A DNA stretch of 64,000 nucleotides from Rhodamnia argentea (GCF_020921035.1 NC_063150.1:36069826-36133825); one strand, 5' to 3'. Positions 37,960 to 50,833 are shown, counted from the stretch's first letter. A program made the numbers and translations. The notes: generated by a model not told the origin, from the sequence alone.

Positions 37960-40900
37960 CTCTGCCTTTCCTCTACTGTACCTGATTCCTCTATTTGGAT
38001 CCTTGACACGGGAGCGACTAATCATGTCACTTATCTCCCTCATTTGCTTACCCATGTTCATGCCCCGCCTTCTACATCCATTAGCGTCCCGGATGGTCGC
38101 ACCGTTCCTATCACCATGGCGGGTTCTGTCCTTCTTCATCCTCGTCTTACCCTCACTAATGTCTTATGTGCCCCCATCTTTTAAGCATAATTTACTTTCG
38201 GTTTAGCAACTTGCCCGTGAACTAAATGTGATTGTAACCTTTTATTCTTCTTATTGTATCCTTCAGGACCGCTTCACGGGGACGGAGATTGGACGGGGCC
38301 ATGCTAGTGGTGGTCTTTACTATCTGCAAACAACATCCCATCCACAATCTTTTGCATCGTCATCCCCCACTTGTGAGTTATGGCAAAAACGGCTTGGCCA
38401 CCCATCCTATACCACTATTGCGGCATTACGAGATACGTTGTCTTTCTCGTCCCATACCCCTGCCCCGTTTTGTGAGATTTGCCCACTTGCTAAACATCAT
38501 CGATTGTCTTTTCCTCATAGTTCTATTACTAGCATTGAACCTTTTGAATTAATTCATTGCGATATTTGGGGACCTTATTCTCCGACTTTATCTGGTGCTC
38601 ATTATTTTCTCACAATTGTTGACGATTTTTCTCGTTGTACCTGGACATGTCTTATGAAATTCAAAAGTGAGACATATAACATCCTTTGTTTTTTTCGGGC
38701 GTATGTTGCTACTCAATATACTCGTTCCATTAAAATTTTACGCACCGATAATGGTTCCAAATTTTTTTCACGACCCATGCAATCTTTTTTGGCCACTAAT
38801 GGTGTTGTCCACCATCATAGCATGGTTGCCACCCCCCAACAAAATGGCGTCGTTGAACGCAAACATGGCCATATTCTTACCGTGGCTCGTGCTTTGCGTT
38901 TTCAAGTTTCCCTTCCTCTTCATTTTTGGGGCGATTGTATTCTCACAGCCACTTATTTAATTAACAAATTACCTACCGCTTTATTGGACGGTACCACTCC
39001 TTTTCAAAGGCTATTGAACACCCCACCAACATATGATAATATCGGAGTTTTCGATTGTCTTTGTTATGCTTCTTGTGGTCATTTACATCATGACAAGTTT
39101 GGTGCTCGCGCTATCCATTGTATTTTTCTTGGCTATCCAAGAGGATAAAAGCGTTATCGCCTTTTTGATCTCGACAATCGTAAATATTTTACGAGTCGTG
39201 ATGTCGTTTTTCATGAAACCGTATTCCCGTATGCCACCACCCCTTCCTCCATTTATCTCGACCCTTCAAATGTGGTTCTCCCCATTCCCATTCTGAATCA
39301 CACAATCAATGAAGATCCCAATTCACCGTCCATTGGGACTTCACCTTCACCCAATATGGAACCGCCAATTCCTTCTGCCACTCCATCCACCTCGGATCCA
39401 TCCATTCCTACAACTACGGCTTCACATATCCCTACTTCCGACCCCAACCAACATTGGTGACACATCCAACTAGCCACGACATTCCACTAGGGATCGGCGT
39501 CCACCGCTTAAATTGCAAGATTACTACTATGGGCATGTCTTCCGTCCAACCCCCGAGCCGCGTATACGTGTTTCTCCAGGTTCGCCTTATTCCTTAAGCT
39601 CTTCTATTTCATATTCTCGTTTTAGCCCCGCCCATCGTATTTTTTTATCTACTCTAACCCATGATCAAGAGCCTACCACTTTCACAATGGCAAACAAGGA
39701 TCCAAAATGGAAAGAAGCAATGGCTGCTAAGATAAAGGCTTTAGAATTCAATAACACCTGGTCCATTACCGATCTTCCTTTAGGGAAGGTCTCCATTGGC
39801 TGCAAATGGATTTATAAGATCAAGCGCAAGTCTGATGGTTCAATTGCACAGTACAAAGCTCGCCTCGTCGCTAAAGGTTACACCCAAACCGAAGGCATTG
39901 ACTACAATGAAACATTTGCTCTTGTGGCCAAACCGGTAACCATACGATACCTTCTTGCTATTGCTGCTGTACGTGGGTGGCCCTTACATCAAATGGATGT
40001 TAACAATGCTTTTCTTCATGGGGATTTGGCCGAAGAGGTTTGCATGAAAATTCCACCCGAATTTGCTAAACAAGGGGAGCATCGGGTTTGTCGTCTTCGC
40101 AAATCACTTTATGGGTTGAAACAGGCTTCACGAAATTGGTTTTTTAAGCTATCCACTTCTCTAACAGCTGCTGGTTTCTCTCGGTCTAAAGTTGATTACT
40201 CCTTATTTATATCTCGTCGGCCCTCATCTTTCACGGCCGTACTTGTTTATGTCGACGATATTGTCATCACTGGAGACGACCCAACTGCTATATATCTTTT
40301 GAAGTGGTGCCTTAACTCACAATTTCAGATGAAGGATTTGGGATGCTTAAAATACTTCCTTGGCATTGAAGTGGCTCGTGCCAACGCAGGTATCTACCTT
40401 TCTCAACGAAAATATACATTGGACATCATCAAAGATGTGGGTCTTTTGGGTAGTCGTTCCATTGATTTTCCCATGGAAACCAATGTCAAACTTGTTGTAG
40501 ATAGTGGTAAACCCCTCTCAAATCCGACGATCTATCGTCACTTAGTTGGACGTTTATTATATCTCACCATCACTCGACCCGATATTACTTTTGCCGTTAA
40601 CATCTTGAGTCAACACATGAGCTCTCCCCATGAGCCTCATTGGTAGGCTGCTTTACGGGTCGTTCGCTACATCAAGAAGGCACCGGGAACTATAATTTTT
40701 TTATCTTCCTCTAGTGGATTGCAACTAAGGGCTTATTGTGATGCCGATTGGGGTGCTTGTCCCACCACTCGACGTTCCATTACTGGTTATATTACGTTTC
40801 TTGGTGATAGCCCCCTCTCCTGGAAAACTAAGAAACAACACACGGTTTCTCGCTCTTCCGCCGAAGCTGAATACCGTGCTATGGCGTCCGCCACTTGTGA

Positions 40901-41198
40901 AGTAACTTGGTTACAAGCATTACTAAAAGATCTTCGAGTACCCGCACATCCGGCCACTCTTTACTGTGATAATCAAGCAGCGCTTCACATTGCCTCCAAT
41001 CCAGTATTTCACGAACACACCAAACATATAGAAATTGATTGTTATCTCATCCGGGACAAAATTCAAATGGGTACATTGAAGACACCTTTCGTTCCCTCTA
41101 AGCTCCAATTAGCCGATGTTCTGACAAAAGCCTTGGGTAAAGAAAATTTTCATCATTTGATTTGCAAGCTCGTCCATGATCTCCACGCTCCTTCTTGA
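37960..41198 (+). mobile_element. Pol region of the copia element (protease-integrase-RT-RNase H), broken
   Basis: Domains are recognised in copia order. Protease shows ILDTGATNHV. Gag-pre-integrase ends in HHRLSFPHS. The integrase core has IHCDIWGPY and a DNGSKF segment. Reverse transcriptase has GCKWIYKIKRKSDG, QMDVNNAFLHGDL and the catalytic YVDDI. RNase H has [15 protein letters not shown] and [10 protein letters not shown]. The region is interrupted in several places. Confidence 0.92.
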
Positions 41199-41205
41199 GG
41201 GGGAT

Positions 41206-41416
41206 TATTGATTGTATCACATCTTTGTATATCTTTTATTATAGGAATAGATCGATTAGTGGAGAAAATCTCTCCATCGATTAGGAGATCAATTAGCCTT
41301 AGTGGATTGATTAGTGGAGAAAATCTCTCCATCAATTAGGAGAAAATCTCTATAGCTCTTGTAAATATATACCCATTCTGAAGTTTAATAAAATCATCCG
41401 ATTACACTTCTTCACA
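41206..41416 (+). repeat. 3' LTR of the copia element
   Basis: It is 211 bp and nearly identical to the left LTR, with three substitutions and a three-base length difference. Confidence 0.93.
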
Positions 41417-41461
41417 CATACATTACATCTAGGATGATGATGCTCCCAGTAGCATTGATTT

Positions 41462-41950
41462 GTGACAAGCTAGGAAGCACCAACACTATCTGGAAGCGTT
41501 CATGTCGTGTTCGACACTTCGACATTCTCCCAATACACTTCAACATGCAGTCCACACGTGATTAGCGCTCCAAACACACGAGTTCAGCATCCCTACATGC
41601 TATTTCAGCAAGCACGGGATCAATTTCAAGCATTTTCAATAAATTATGGGTCAAAATGTAGATTTATAAAAAAAATATATACTTAGGTCATATATCCAAT
41701 CTCCTCAAAATTAATATACCTAGTCGGGCACAAAACAATCCCTAATCATAAATTTCTAACAAAAGAAGAAGAAGAAAAACTCATATATATTTTTATATAA
41801 TCATGTATACATAAAAATATACAACATATCTTAATATTTCAAAATTCTCTATTTTTTTTAGAAATGATATGTTGGAGCGCCGTGTCGTGTCTGTCGTGAT
41901 GTGTTGCATGTCATATGTCGGTATCAATATCGATGTTACTTAGGTGACAA
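41462..41950. mobile_element. Non-autonomous TIR element (copy B)
   Basis: The element runs 41,469-41,943, between direct repeats gtgacaa at 41,462-41,468 and 41,944-41,950. The left end gctaggaagcaccaacac matches the inverted right end of copy A. Internal blocks (gagttcagcatcc, attttcaata, gggtcaaaatgta) are shared with copy A at 21.8 kb. It is about 475 bp against 730 bp in copy A and non-coding. It lies just outside the copia element, within the DA1-like relic. Confidence 0.7.
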
Positions 41951-42089
41951 TGACGTTTTTATGAGAGCGACACATAGCAAAAGATGGTGACCTATCAATC
42001 TTTGACCATTTAGCACGAAACCCAATGCATAAGTACAAAAAAATTAGCAGACCAAACCTCCACCACAGCTTTTAATGAACGCAAGATTA

Positions 42090-44245
42090 TGCCTCGGCCT
42101 TGGTAATTGGAAGACCACATGCATGACAACGAAAGCGTTCTGGATGCCGAACAGCACCCATGCAACTCAGGAATCGCCCCAAACCAATCCTACTGTTGCA
42201 ACCTGCGCATATTCCGAAACATCTAATCTGGTAAATCTAGCTGATTAACGCATGAATTCACATCTTACAAAGGAAATCATTTTCAAGCCAAAGTGTAAGG
42301 TAAAATATTACAGATAATATGTAACTGCAATAAAAATGCATTTTCTGGCGGCACAACTGTTGAGAAGTTAAGGTATTGCCAGTATAATCTCTAAGACGAG
42401 GTGCTTTATCTATTATGGTGACATTTTCTCTCGCAAAGGCTACCCACATTTTCTTCTTCAGGTTTGACAACTCGATACCTATTCCTGCAACTCTTGGTTC
42501 ATGCGTCGAAATAACAGCAACCGACCGTAGGTCACAAAACATGACAATCAACCCCAAAATTAGAACTGGATTCCCCGAACGAATCACACATGTGATTATT
42601 TTCTCCATGCGGATTGGAAACTCAGCTAGTCTCAGTGAACCACACAGCAGAGTCCTGCAGTTGCCAGTCAATATCAAAGCCCGAGATACTCGTTTTGTGA
42701 CAAGCCTCCATGGAAAAGATTCTTCATTTCTTGATAATTCATCAATATGTGAAGCACAAAGTGTAGATGAGAAATGTTTGTCAAAAACTGTAGATGTGAA
42801 TCTAACAAGCGAACATATGCTGATCAGTTGATCTGTCAGGGAAAAAATGTAGAAGTAGTGGAGGAACAAGGGGCTATGTGCATCCAGGAATTATGATAAT
42901 GCAAGCTAATAAATTACAAAAGTAAGCACCTACTCCACGAATAAAGTCTCAGCATCATATGCTGAAGAATTTATCCTCACAAGAATCGTTTCAACTGAGC
43001 CATTCGAACCGTAGCTGATGTGTCGATGATAAACAAGATATAACAACAAAGGAAAATATATACCTTAAGCCAGAAGAAGGGAAAATTGGGTAAGGTAGGT
43101 TTCCACCATGTCCAATAGGAGATTCCACATTCAAACTTTCTTGAAGAGCTTTGGCAAGTAGTTCATCTTCCTCCAACTGAGCACGCTTTCTATCTTCCTC
43201 CAATTGAGCTTTAGCACACTCTTCATCGTTCTCCAATTGAGCTTTAGAAGTTTGTTATCTTTCTTTTGCATGATCCAAAGAAGGAATAGATTGTTCAGAA
43301 AAGTTGACCAAAAATGGGAGTGGCTTGTACTATATTAAACTTCAGTTCTACTGAAGCAACAGAGCAGAAAAGGGTCACATGATTATGGCTGGTTTAAAAG
43401 TGAACATAGTGTCCTTCTCCATTTCTCTTCTTTAAATTTTTCTTTTTCGGGACTGCTAACTAACTACTACAAGTAGTATGACTTAATCATGGTCAGTCAT
43501 TGAAAGCATCAACAGACTGATTGCAGAATCTAACTCTAGCTGCATCAGTTCTTTCAACTACAATTCCTGAAAGTGATATAAAAGAGGATAAAATAAATTC
43601 ATGCCGACATCAATCCCAGGGAAGAGGCTACGACCAAACCAAATAAAGAGTATCAACAAAGCTTAAAGACGTTAGTTCGCATTTGCTTCAGTACTTCTGT
43701 TCCTAGGACGTGCAATCCCCCACTAATCAATTACAGATCCATCAGCGCATCAACAAGACATTAGAATCTCTGTTTCTCCATTTCTAATGAAGGTTCAGGA
43801 TAAATGCATACAGCTCGGTGAAATACCAATAACATTTTTCCCTCTCCAATCTTCTTGCGAAAGGGAAAGGGCAATTGCATAATCTATTTCTTCTCTCTCG
43901 TGATCTGTTAACTCATCCTGCATCCAATTTCTCAACTATTGGACTATGATGAGAAGTTTGAAACAGAGTTGAGGACACAATCCACTGGTTACTGTTAAGA
44001 GTTCACAGCATTTTATCTCTATGGATGATAACTTCTTCTGTAAAGTACTTCATTGGACCATCCACCACTTTTACACAACAAATTGATAGAAAAGAAATTC
44101 GTCAGAGCAAGAACACAACAAACGGGAGAAAATTGGTAATACCCCCGGAAGTATGTACGTGGTTCAAGTACCTATCATCCTCATTATCTCCATGATATTG
44201 TCCACCATGGCTAGGACCTTCAAATATGCATGTTAACCACTCCAT
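42090..44245 (-). pseudogene. N-terminal part of a broken DA1-like paralog
   Basis: Read on the minus strand, four pieces line up with the intact DA1-like gene. A start MEWLTCIFEGPSHGG (from 44,245) is closer to the DA1 consensus than [12 protein letters not shown] exon (43,918-43,812) follows, then a second UIM exon (to 43,064) with QLEEDELLAKALQESLN, and a half LIM exon (about 42,217-42,103, FRICAGCNSRIGLG). The UIM1 exon is 107 bases against 106 in the intact gene because of an extra T, which shifts the frame. In the LIM exon the usual Trp-His becomes Arg-His, a zinc Cys position reads Arg, and the donor is lost. The intron at 42.35-42.66 kb matches the intron at 28.3-28.6 kb, so this is a DNA-level duplication and not a retrocopy. 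Confidence 0.85.
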
Positions 44246-44625
44246 GAAGCAGATTTCGTTTTTCCTGTAGCAGTAAACCACATACATTGACCTGGAGCTG
44301 CCAATTCGAAACTTTAGCTTTATTTGATAAATCTTGCCCTCTGGACCAAAAAATGAAAGCCCATAACAAGAATTTAGCAAATTAGAAGAGGAGTGAATCT
44401 GTTTAGTTCCATATATGATACAGGAGCTTGCATCACATCAGCAAAAGGGTGCTCAAAATTCAGTGCAGATACGAGACTCGTCCATTCTCAAAGAGAGGAG
44501 CTCTCACATGGGTCTTAAAGATGTTTCAGAATTCAATCTTGTTAAAGGTAAAGATACGTTACCAAAAGTTAAATTGCAACCAATCCGATCACCCAAGACT
44601 TTGATCACTGAAAAACTGTAGACAC

Positions 44626-45263
44626 TTTAGGGTGTGCATGAAAACACTTCAGAAATTGCATTTTTCTGTGAAAAACCCATCCGACAGAGAAATGTGTTTG
44701 ATAAAAACCTGATCGAAGTAAAAATCCGTTTGGTAAAAAAATTGACTTATGGTAGGATTTTTCACTTCTGATGGGATTTTTGACCAATTTTGAGAAGTAA
44801 AAAATTTTAACTTTTTGGCTCCAGAATCACTTCTTGGACCACACCCGCCTCCGCCGACCACCGTTGTTGTGACCGCCGGCCGCCGACCATAGCCGCTGCG
44901 GTTGCCGCCGACCACCGCCGACCTCCGCTTGTGACTACCGGCCACCAACCACAACCGCTGCGGTCGCCGCCGACCGCCGCCGACAACCGCTAGCCGCCGA
45001 CCACCGCCGACGGCCGCCGCCGACCGCCGCCGCCGCCGACCACCGCTAATCACCTTCACCGTCGACCATCGCCGCCAAAGATTTTGTTAATAATATTTTA
45101 AAAGTAGAAATTTTCAACCGTTATCAAACGAATTTCTCTCGATCGAAGTCAATCTGGAGCAAAAGTAGAAAAATCAACTTCTACTTTTGAGAAGAAGTAG
45201 ATAAATCAACTTCTGATCGGAAATTGATTTCTCGTGGAGAAGTGTTTTCACGCGCACCCTAAA
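44626..45263. mobile_element. hAT-like MITE with a GC-rich CCGCCGACC core
   Basis: The terminal inverted repeats are tttagggtgtgcatgaaaac on the left and the reverse complement of gaagtgttttcacgcgcacc on the right, pairing over about 24 bases. Both arms are AT-rich with aagtagaaaa words. The core (about 44,840-45,075) is a degenerate array of ccgccgacc. Long open frames across the core come from its three-base periodicity and are not genes. No clear target duplication was found. Confidence 0.75.
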
Positions 45264-46010
45264 CAACCACACCCTTCTGCTTCTACCAGAAACGGTGTTT
45301 CAGAGAGGAATCATTAGAAGAAGACTTTATAGCTCAGCACTCAGAAACTCACCGTGTAGATACACCACGAATCCACAGGATCAGAGGAATTTGAGAAAAC
45401 AAAGACCAAATATCAGTAGAGGAGGGATATTCATAAAAAAGGCAGATTTCACAGCGGTGAAGAATTAAAGCCGAATTATATGTGGTTGTAAATGGGTTTG
45501 TCTTTCAACCCATTTATAACCCATTTAGCCAAAAAAAAAACCCAAAACCTTTACAATTGACCTAGCTTGTAAAACTTATTAATTTATATATATATTTTAT
45601 ATTTGTATATGTAAAATAAAGAAATAAAGATAGATAGATAAAAAATATATAAAAATTGTTCAAAGAAGGAGAATGTCGTTGGATGCCACCTTCTGCCGCA
45701 GCCTGCCGCTAGTCGCCATCTCCGGCCACCAGATTTCGGAGGGAAAAATAGGAAAATAAAATAGAAAAAAAAAATAATTTGAAAAAATTGTGAATATTTT
45801 AGCAATATCATTTTTTAACAAATTATCAGAAACAAGCATTACATGATTTGGTTAAATATAGAAGTGTTTTAGTAATACAGGTCGGGTCGGGTATGGGTTG
45901 TTAGATTTAAATTGCATAAAAATGGGTCAAAATAGATTAAATGGATCAATATGGGTAGGATCACTTTCGACTCGACCCGACCCACCAGCTTAACACCTCT
46001 AAGTAATGCT
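45264..46010. other. AT-rich intergenic DNA with a probable MITE
   Basis: An aacccatttataacccattt stretch near 45,510 and a gggtcgggtcgggtatggg / cgactcgacccgaccca pair near 45,885 and 45,970 point to a MITE-type repeat, with ends unresolved. No gene is recognised. Confidence 0.35.
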
Positions 46011-46019
46011 TTGATTAAG

Positions 46020-46345
46020 CATAACACCAGGACCATGGCATTGGTCTTCTTCGTGTTTGCTTATTTCTATATGTTGTCGTAGCTACCGATTCAACTCTTT
46101 GTTGTGCTCGGTTGTGTGAGAGAAAGAGTGCTTCAAATAGTAACTGGAGTGACTTGCTCCTTGTTGGTGTCGATGGTGATTCTCTTCAGATACGTCGCCA
46201 AGACGGCGATGTGCTTTGCTTGAAGTTCGATGTCGGCCTCCATGAGAATGTTGACAAATCTTTCTTGGCTGAGCATCTCTAGGCACATCTAAGAGTGTAT
46301 GTTCCTTTGAAGATTAAGGATGACATAGAGATTGTATAAACCTTA
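46020..46345 (+). pseudogene. C-terminal relic of the local membrane-protein family
   Basis: The DNA runs parallel to 54,110-54,440. Both share cataacaccaggaccatgg-type wording, caactctttgttgtgctcgg, gagaatgttgacaaatcttt and a terminal tttgaagattaagg. Several stops and shifts interrupt it. It is the left-most remnant of the family whose intact copy is at 61,441. Confidence 0.75.
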
Positions 46346-46499
46346 TAATTAATTGTACTTTGAGGGGAAAAATTTTTAGTGTGAGTTAGTCCAATCAAGT
46401 GTACAAAGACGATGCAGATACATTCCAGTTTCTGGACATATATAGATCCAATGTATTAACGGATAAATCGTCTCTTTAAGGTTAATATTCATGTGGAAG

Positions 46500-47198
46500 G
46501 TAAGTTTAGGCTCCGTTTGTTTCGCGAAAAATGAATAAGTTGAAAATCATTTTTTAAATATGATCGCTTGTGTCGCTTGAAATAATCAGTGAATGAAAAT
46601 GTGTTTACATTATCGACAACAATTCATGTCTAAATAATTTCGTGGATGATGAAATTATTTTTCGTTCATTCGTTTTTAGAAGTGATACAATTCAACAGGA
46701 GTCCGCTACCCGCATCACTTAATATATTAGTTTTGCAAATTAGTCCTGGTGTACCTAGTATTATTCAAATGTTTTGAGGTGTACCCTGGTTTAATCAAGC
46801 AAATGGAAATGGAAGAGGTTGTCTGTTTTCAGTCACTATGCATTCTGATGATTATATGTGGAACAGAGATCAGTGGACCCTTAACGTCAAGGTACGACAC
46901 AGAGGAAGCCAACAATTTCAATTTAATGATATCCTCGGGCGTTTTCTTTTGTGCCCCAAAATTGGTTTTGTATTAAACACTACAAGAAAACAAGTTATTC
47001 TGTATCGTTTGTTTATTTGTTGCTGGCTGAACATTCAAATATAGCAGAGATTTACAAAAATCTAATGATGTGGCAAATTGCTATAAGATATCGAATATGA
47101 TATGCTTGTTCAGATGACCACTAACAATCTGGTCTTGATACATCTAAATAGTGCTTGACTACTAATGTCTAAAACAAACTTCATGGAAAGGTTTAGGG
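46500..47198. other. MITE end and left part of duplicated block copy 2
   Basis: ggctccgtttgtttcgcgaa at about 46,509 is a word typical of the termini of plant hAT MITEs; the other end may be near 46,690. From about 47,020 the sequence matches 33,825-33,985. No gene is recognised. Confidence 0.45.
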
Positions 47199-49577
47199 TG
47201 TTGACACCTAAATTTTGACTTTCCTTTTTTGTTATTTTTGCATGAAAATTAGAGCTAATCTTTTAGTTCTAGACAAAAATAATTAAGTCATTTTTCATTC
47301 ATGCATTGCATTAGCATTTATCTGGATCAGCGATGCGAGACCGAGCTTACTTTGCCAGATGATTTGGACTTAAATTGATGAGCAAATTTGCTGGCAATTC
47401 ATGGACATATGTGCTGAAAATTTAAAACTATTTTGGAGCTTACATTTTAAAAAAAAGGCTTTATCTAAATGCCAATTATTTGGAAAAGCCTAATTAAGCT
47501 CACAATTGACATGAAAATTGGACTAGCCCATCCATATGGCTAGGCCAAAATTTTCATCTCATTCAGGATCAATTTGTGCAATTACACCCTTCGACTTAAT
47601 TCAAGTTATATTTTGAGCCCGGGTTTATTTTGAAAATTAAGAAACTTTAGGCACTTGATTTGTGACACTTTTATCTATAAATACAAGTGTTATGCCTAGG
47701 GTTTAAGGGGGCCAATTCATTGCAATACACGGCCACACTTGAGAGGGAGGTCAGCAATTTCTCTGCTCTAAAGTTCACGTGAAATTTTGAGAGAAAAGAG
47801 AGAGAGAACGGGAGGAGTTGGGGGTCGAAGCTTTTCTCAATAGCGAAGGATCATCTGACGCGATGCTACCCCTCTCACCCATTCGAGCCTGACGTTTACA
47901 ATTTGCGATTGTCTCTCTCCGCTGATCAACCTCGCTGCTGTTCGGTAGTTCATGCGCTGCAGCTGTATCATCCCGAAGTAGCTGTGCCGGAAGTAGAAGC
48001 ACAAAAAATTATTGCTATTCAGTATTGATCGGTGCTGCTAGTGCCTTGTTGTCCTTGCTTTTATCACTGCTTGTTGCCGCATCTATTTCAGTAGGTCCTT
48101 TGGTGAATTTCCAGCAGTCCCAGTAAAGTTTTAAAGTATTTTTGGAGTTGGCGTTCGTCTCGATATTTCATGACTTCGGCAACTGCAATGGCTAGATGGA
48201 CTCAGCATCCGTGCACACTACCATCTGGATATGGACTTCACAAGGGGAGGGATCATCCACGCAAAAAGAAGAAAAGAAGTCAGAAGGGGCTTTCTGTCAT
48301 CATCATCCTTTTTTGTCTTTTATTTCTTCTAATCTCACGTGCAGGATAGAATTTAGAGAGATTTAGTTAAAGGCGTGTCCTCCAACAAGGAAGAAACTTA
48401 ACAAAAACGTGAGAAAAGGAGATAGTCCACCACCCCACCGAGCTACACCGCTCATCAAGCGCATCGATCCAACTTTACCGCGAAGTTGCCAATGTCTATG
48501 CTGTGAAGCTATCCGAAGCCAGTCATCCATCGGCAAAGCTTGATCCAAGGGCCCGATCCAAGATCAAGCCGATTCGATATTGGTTCAAAATTTGGAAATT
48601 GATCTACAAACTAGGTAATTTATAATAATTTGGATATTACATTGCCTAGTTTAAATCAATTACTATCTGCAGGTATACTTCCCTAATCTGAATCTTTTGC
48701 ATATCTAACATATTTATTCTTGCAGATATTATTACCTATTTTTGAAAGGATGTAATTCCTTTTTGATAGGGTAATATTGCGTTAGAGATAATGCAATATT
48801 ATCCTATTGTTAAATTTGGCACATTATCTGTAGTTATTCTATTTATTGCATCATATCATATCTTTCTCTTGATTACTTGATTTGTTTTATCGTAATATAA
48901 TTTGCACATTATTAAACAAACATGCCCATAATATATGCTCCTGTATGTGCCTAGACCCGTCGGAAAATAAATCACACGCCTTAGCCACGTTCTCGTGGAA
49001 TGAGATAGTGATTTAGTATAGAAATTTGTATTCTACCTTTCGGCAAAAGGGATGTTGTTTTTCTATACACATATCCGCATACTGGTTTGAATCCTCAGAT
49101 GTAGCGGATAAAATCTCACTCAGCCGGATCTTTGGGAATGGGATTTTCAAAATCAAAATTAAAGGTTTTATGGGCATTTTTGTTTATTTTTGTTTTTTAT
49201 TGTTTTATTTTCTTTTTTACCAAATACAAAAATCATCCTCCGAGCGTTTAATATATGGTCCTCATGTAAAATTTTTCCAATTAATCATCAAATTCACATC
49301 GATCAATCGGCAAGGCTTTTTTATGAAATTGGTACCGAAAGGGCGTTAATTTTTCAATTACCGTAACCAAGTCCCCGGATTCATTCTCTCTGGTTCGTAG
49401 AGATGAAATAGTTCTCCCGCTATTTTATATAGGTTTCTAATCAACCTACCGTAATGATTAGTGGCGGCTTCGATTAAATATTTTCTCATGAATAAACCTA
49501 GTTGCATTCGGTAGGCTTGGATTGGTTAGTTGTTTATTAACCCGATAATCCGTTAGCCTAAATTTTAGGTCGCGACA
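47199..49577 (+). mobile_element. Probable solo LTR of a Ty3/gypsy-type element (fossil)
   Basis: A 2,379-bp insertion begins TGTTGACACC and ends GGTCGCGACA (TG...CA with a short imperfect inverted end). It is flanked by taggg and aaggg. Its limits show by comparison with the uninterrupted paralogous block at 33,980-33,995. A TATA-like ctataaatacaag lies at about 47,676. No gag or pol and no second LTR are seen, which fits a solo LTR left by LTR-LTR recombination. The family assignment rests on size and on the tgttgacacctaaattt start. Confidence 0.62.
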
Positions 49578-50833
49578 AAGGGCACTAACCTTTGGGCCAT
49601 ATGTCCTCCAACCATAGTAGAAACATTCCACAAACCATGCCTTTAATTGGCGAATTCAGTTATGAACGTCATTCGTGTGTGTGTGTCTATAGTAAAGTTG
49701 CAGGTTGATGATGTCCATTATTAGTTAATCACGGGAAATAAAATGGACTTATTTACGTATTGGTCCATAAATTAAATGTTTGTAAAACATATTATTAAGC
49801 ATATTCAATTCAGAAAAATAATAATTCCGATCCTTTAAGATCTTTGCTCTATATAAAAGCATAGATATAAGATATGGGTTCATTCGATTTCTTCTGATAC
49901 AAAAAAAAAGTTGTTTTTGGTTAAAAAATGGAACTCGGAAAGGAAAGATGAAAACAAGGGAGTTGGCTGAAAAAAGATGAACAGTCAGGACTGCATTCTT
50001 CTTCTTCTTCATCCGCGAATTGAGCTTCTCCCAAACTGAAAGGTAAGATTTTCAACTTCATTATAAGCAAAATAGAAAGTTTAGCTAAGCAAGTTGGGAA
50101 TAAGGGATATAAAGAATCTCTATCTAGCAGACAAGTTTGAAGGGGACAAAGCAAATTTTTATAATATAATGGAATGGTTAGACTAAACCCGAAAGGTTTT
50201 GGCAGTTTTCTGCATGTTAAATACCAAGACCGCAGCCTTGGGTGACGCTAGTGTGTATTGCTATAACTACGCTAAGCCAAACCGAGTAGGCTAGAGGTCA
50301 AGCCCACTTTGTCTTGGACAAGCCTTTCCGGTAATTATAAAGTACTTCAAAGGCTTGGAAATCATATAAAAGAAAGCTCATACTTCTTTGGAATAAGTTT
50401 GACTAGTCAACCGTATTATTCACCACAAATTTCTTAATGGCTAGATCATGGAGCGCTTTAAGCTTCAAAAATTAGACTAAGACATATTATTGTACCGAAT
50501 CAAGATATAGGGCCCGTCGAAACATTTGAAGAAAGTCTTCACGAAATTACTTGGACTTCTTAGATGGTGAAACTTCCATTAAGGCATCAACTAATTCAGC
50601 CTAAGTAACCCTTCATTCTCCGCGAAAAAAAAAAATTCATTTATTTGGTATTATAACTATTTGGCTCGATTCACGTGACCCAATCTTTCATAAAATAAAC
50701 ATAAATGCTTATCACTTATTTCAAAAGGGACTTATTTCAAAAGGGAGACAGCAGTCCCCACGTGATTGTAAATATTCGCATAGGAGGAAAGCCTGAAGCT
50801 CATTATAAAAAAAAGAAGAAGAAGTAAACATGG
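49578..50833. other. Duplicated block, copy 2 (right part)
   Basis: It parallels 33,990-34,870 (gcactaacctttgg; tgcctttaat; tagaggtcaagcccac). About 360 bp near 49,865-50,225 has no counterpart in copy 1 and contains no recognised feature. Confidence 0.7.

Larger units (their letters stand above)
36605..41416 (+). mobile_element. Ty1/copia LTR retrotransposon, near full length (fossil)
   Basis: The element is 4.8 kb between 5-bp target duplications catac (36,600-36,604 and 41,417-41,421). The LTRs are 36,605-36,812 and 41,206-41,416. A primer-binding site tggtatcagagc (initiator-Met tRNA type) follows the left LTR, and a purine tract (ttgaggggga) precedes the right one. Part order is copia-like: gag with a CCHC knuckle (about 36.94-37.9 kb), protease (~38.0-38.2), integrase (~38.3-39.13), reverse transcriptase (~39.66-40.64) and RNase H (~40.7-41.2). 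The pol part is broken in a handful of places, so it is dead as it stands. The LTRs differ by three substitutions and one small gap, which suggests insertion within roughly the last million years. It sits inside a DA1-like relic. Confidence 0.95.

Noticed and set aside
42258-42869. 203-residue minus-strand frame as a gene
   Set aside because: It lies in an intron of the DA1-like relic, matches intron DNA at 28.3-28.6 kb, and has no domain-like composition.
44649-45059. Gly/Arg-rich minus-strand frame of 136 codons
   Set aside because: It is produced by the CCGCCGACC array of a MITE.
47775-48548. Short minus-strand frames inside the solo-LTR-like insertion
   Set aside because: No similarity to any protein family I know; non-coding LTR DNA is the simpler reading.
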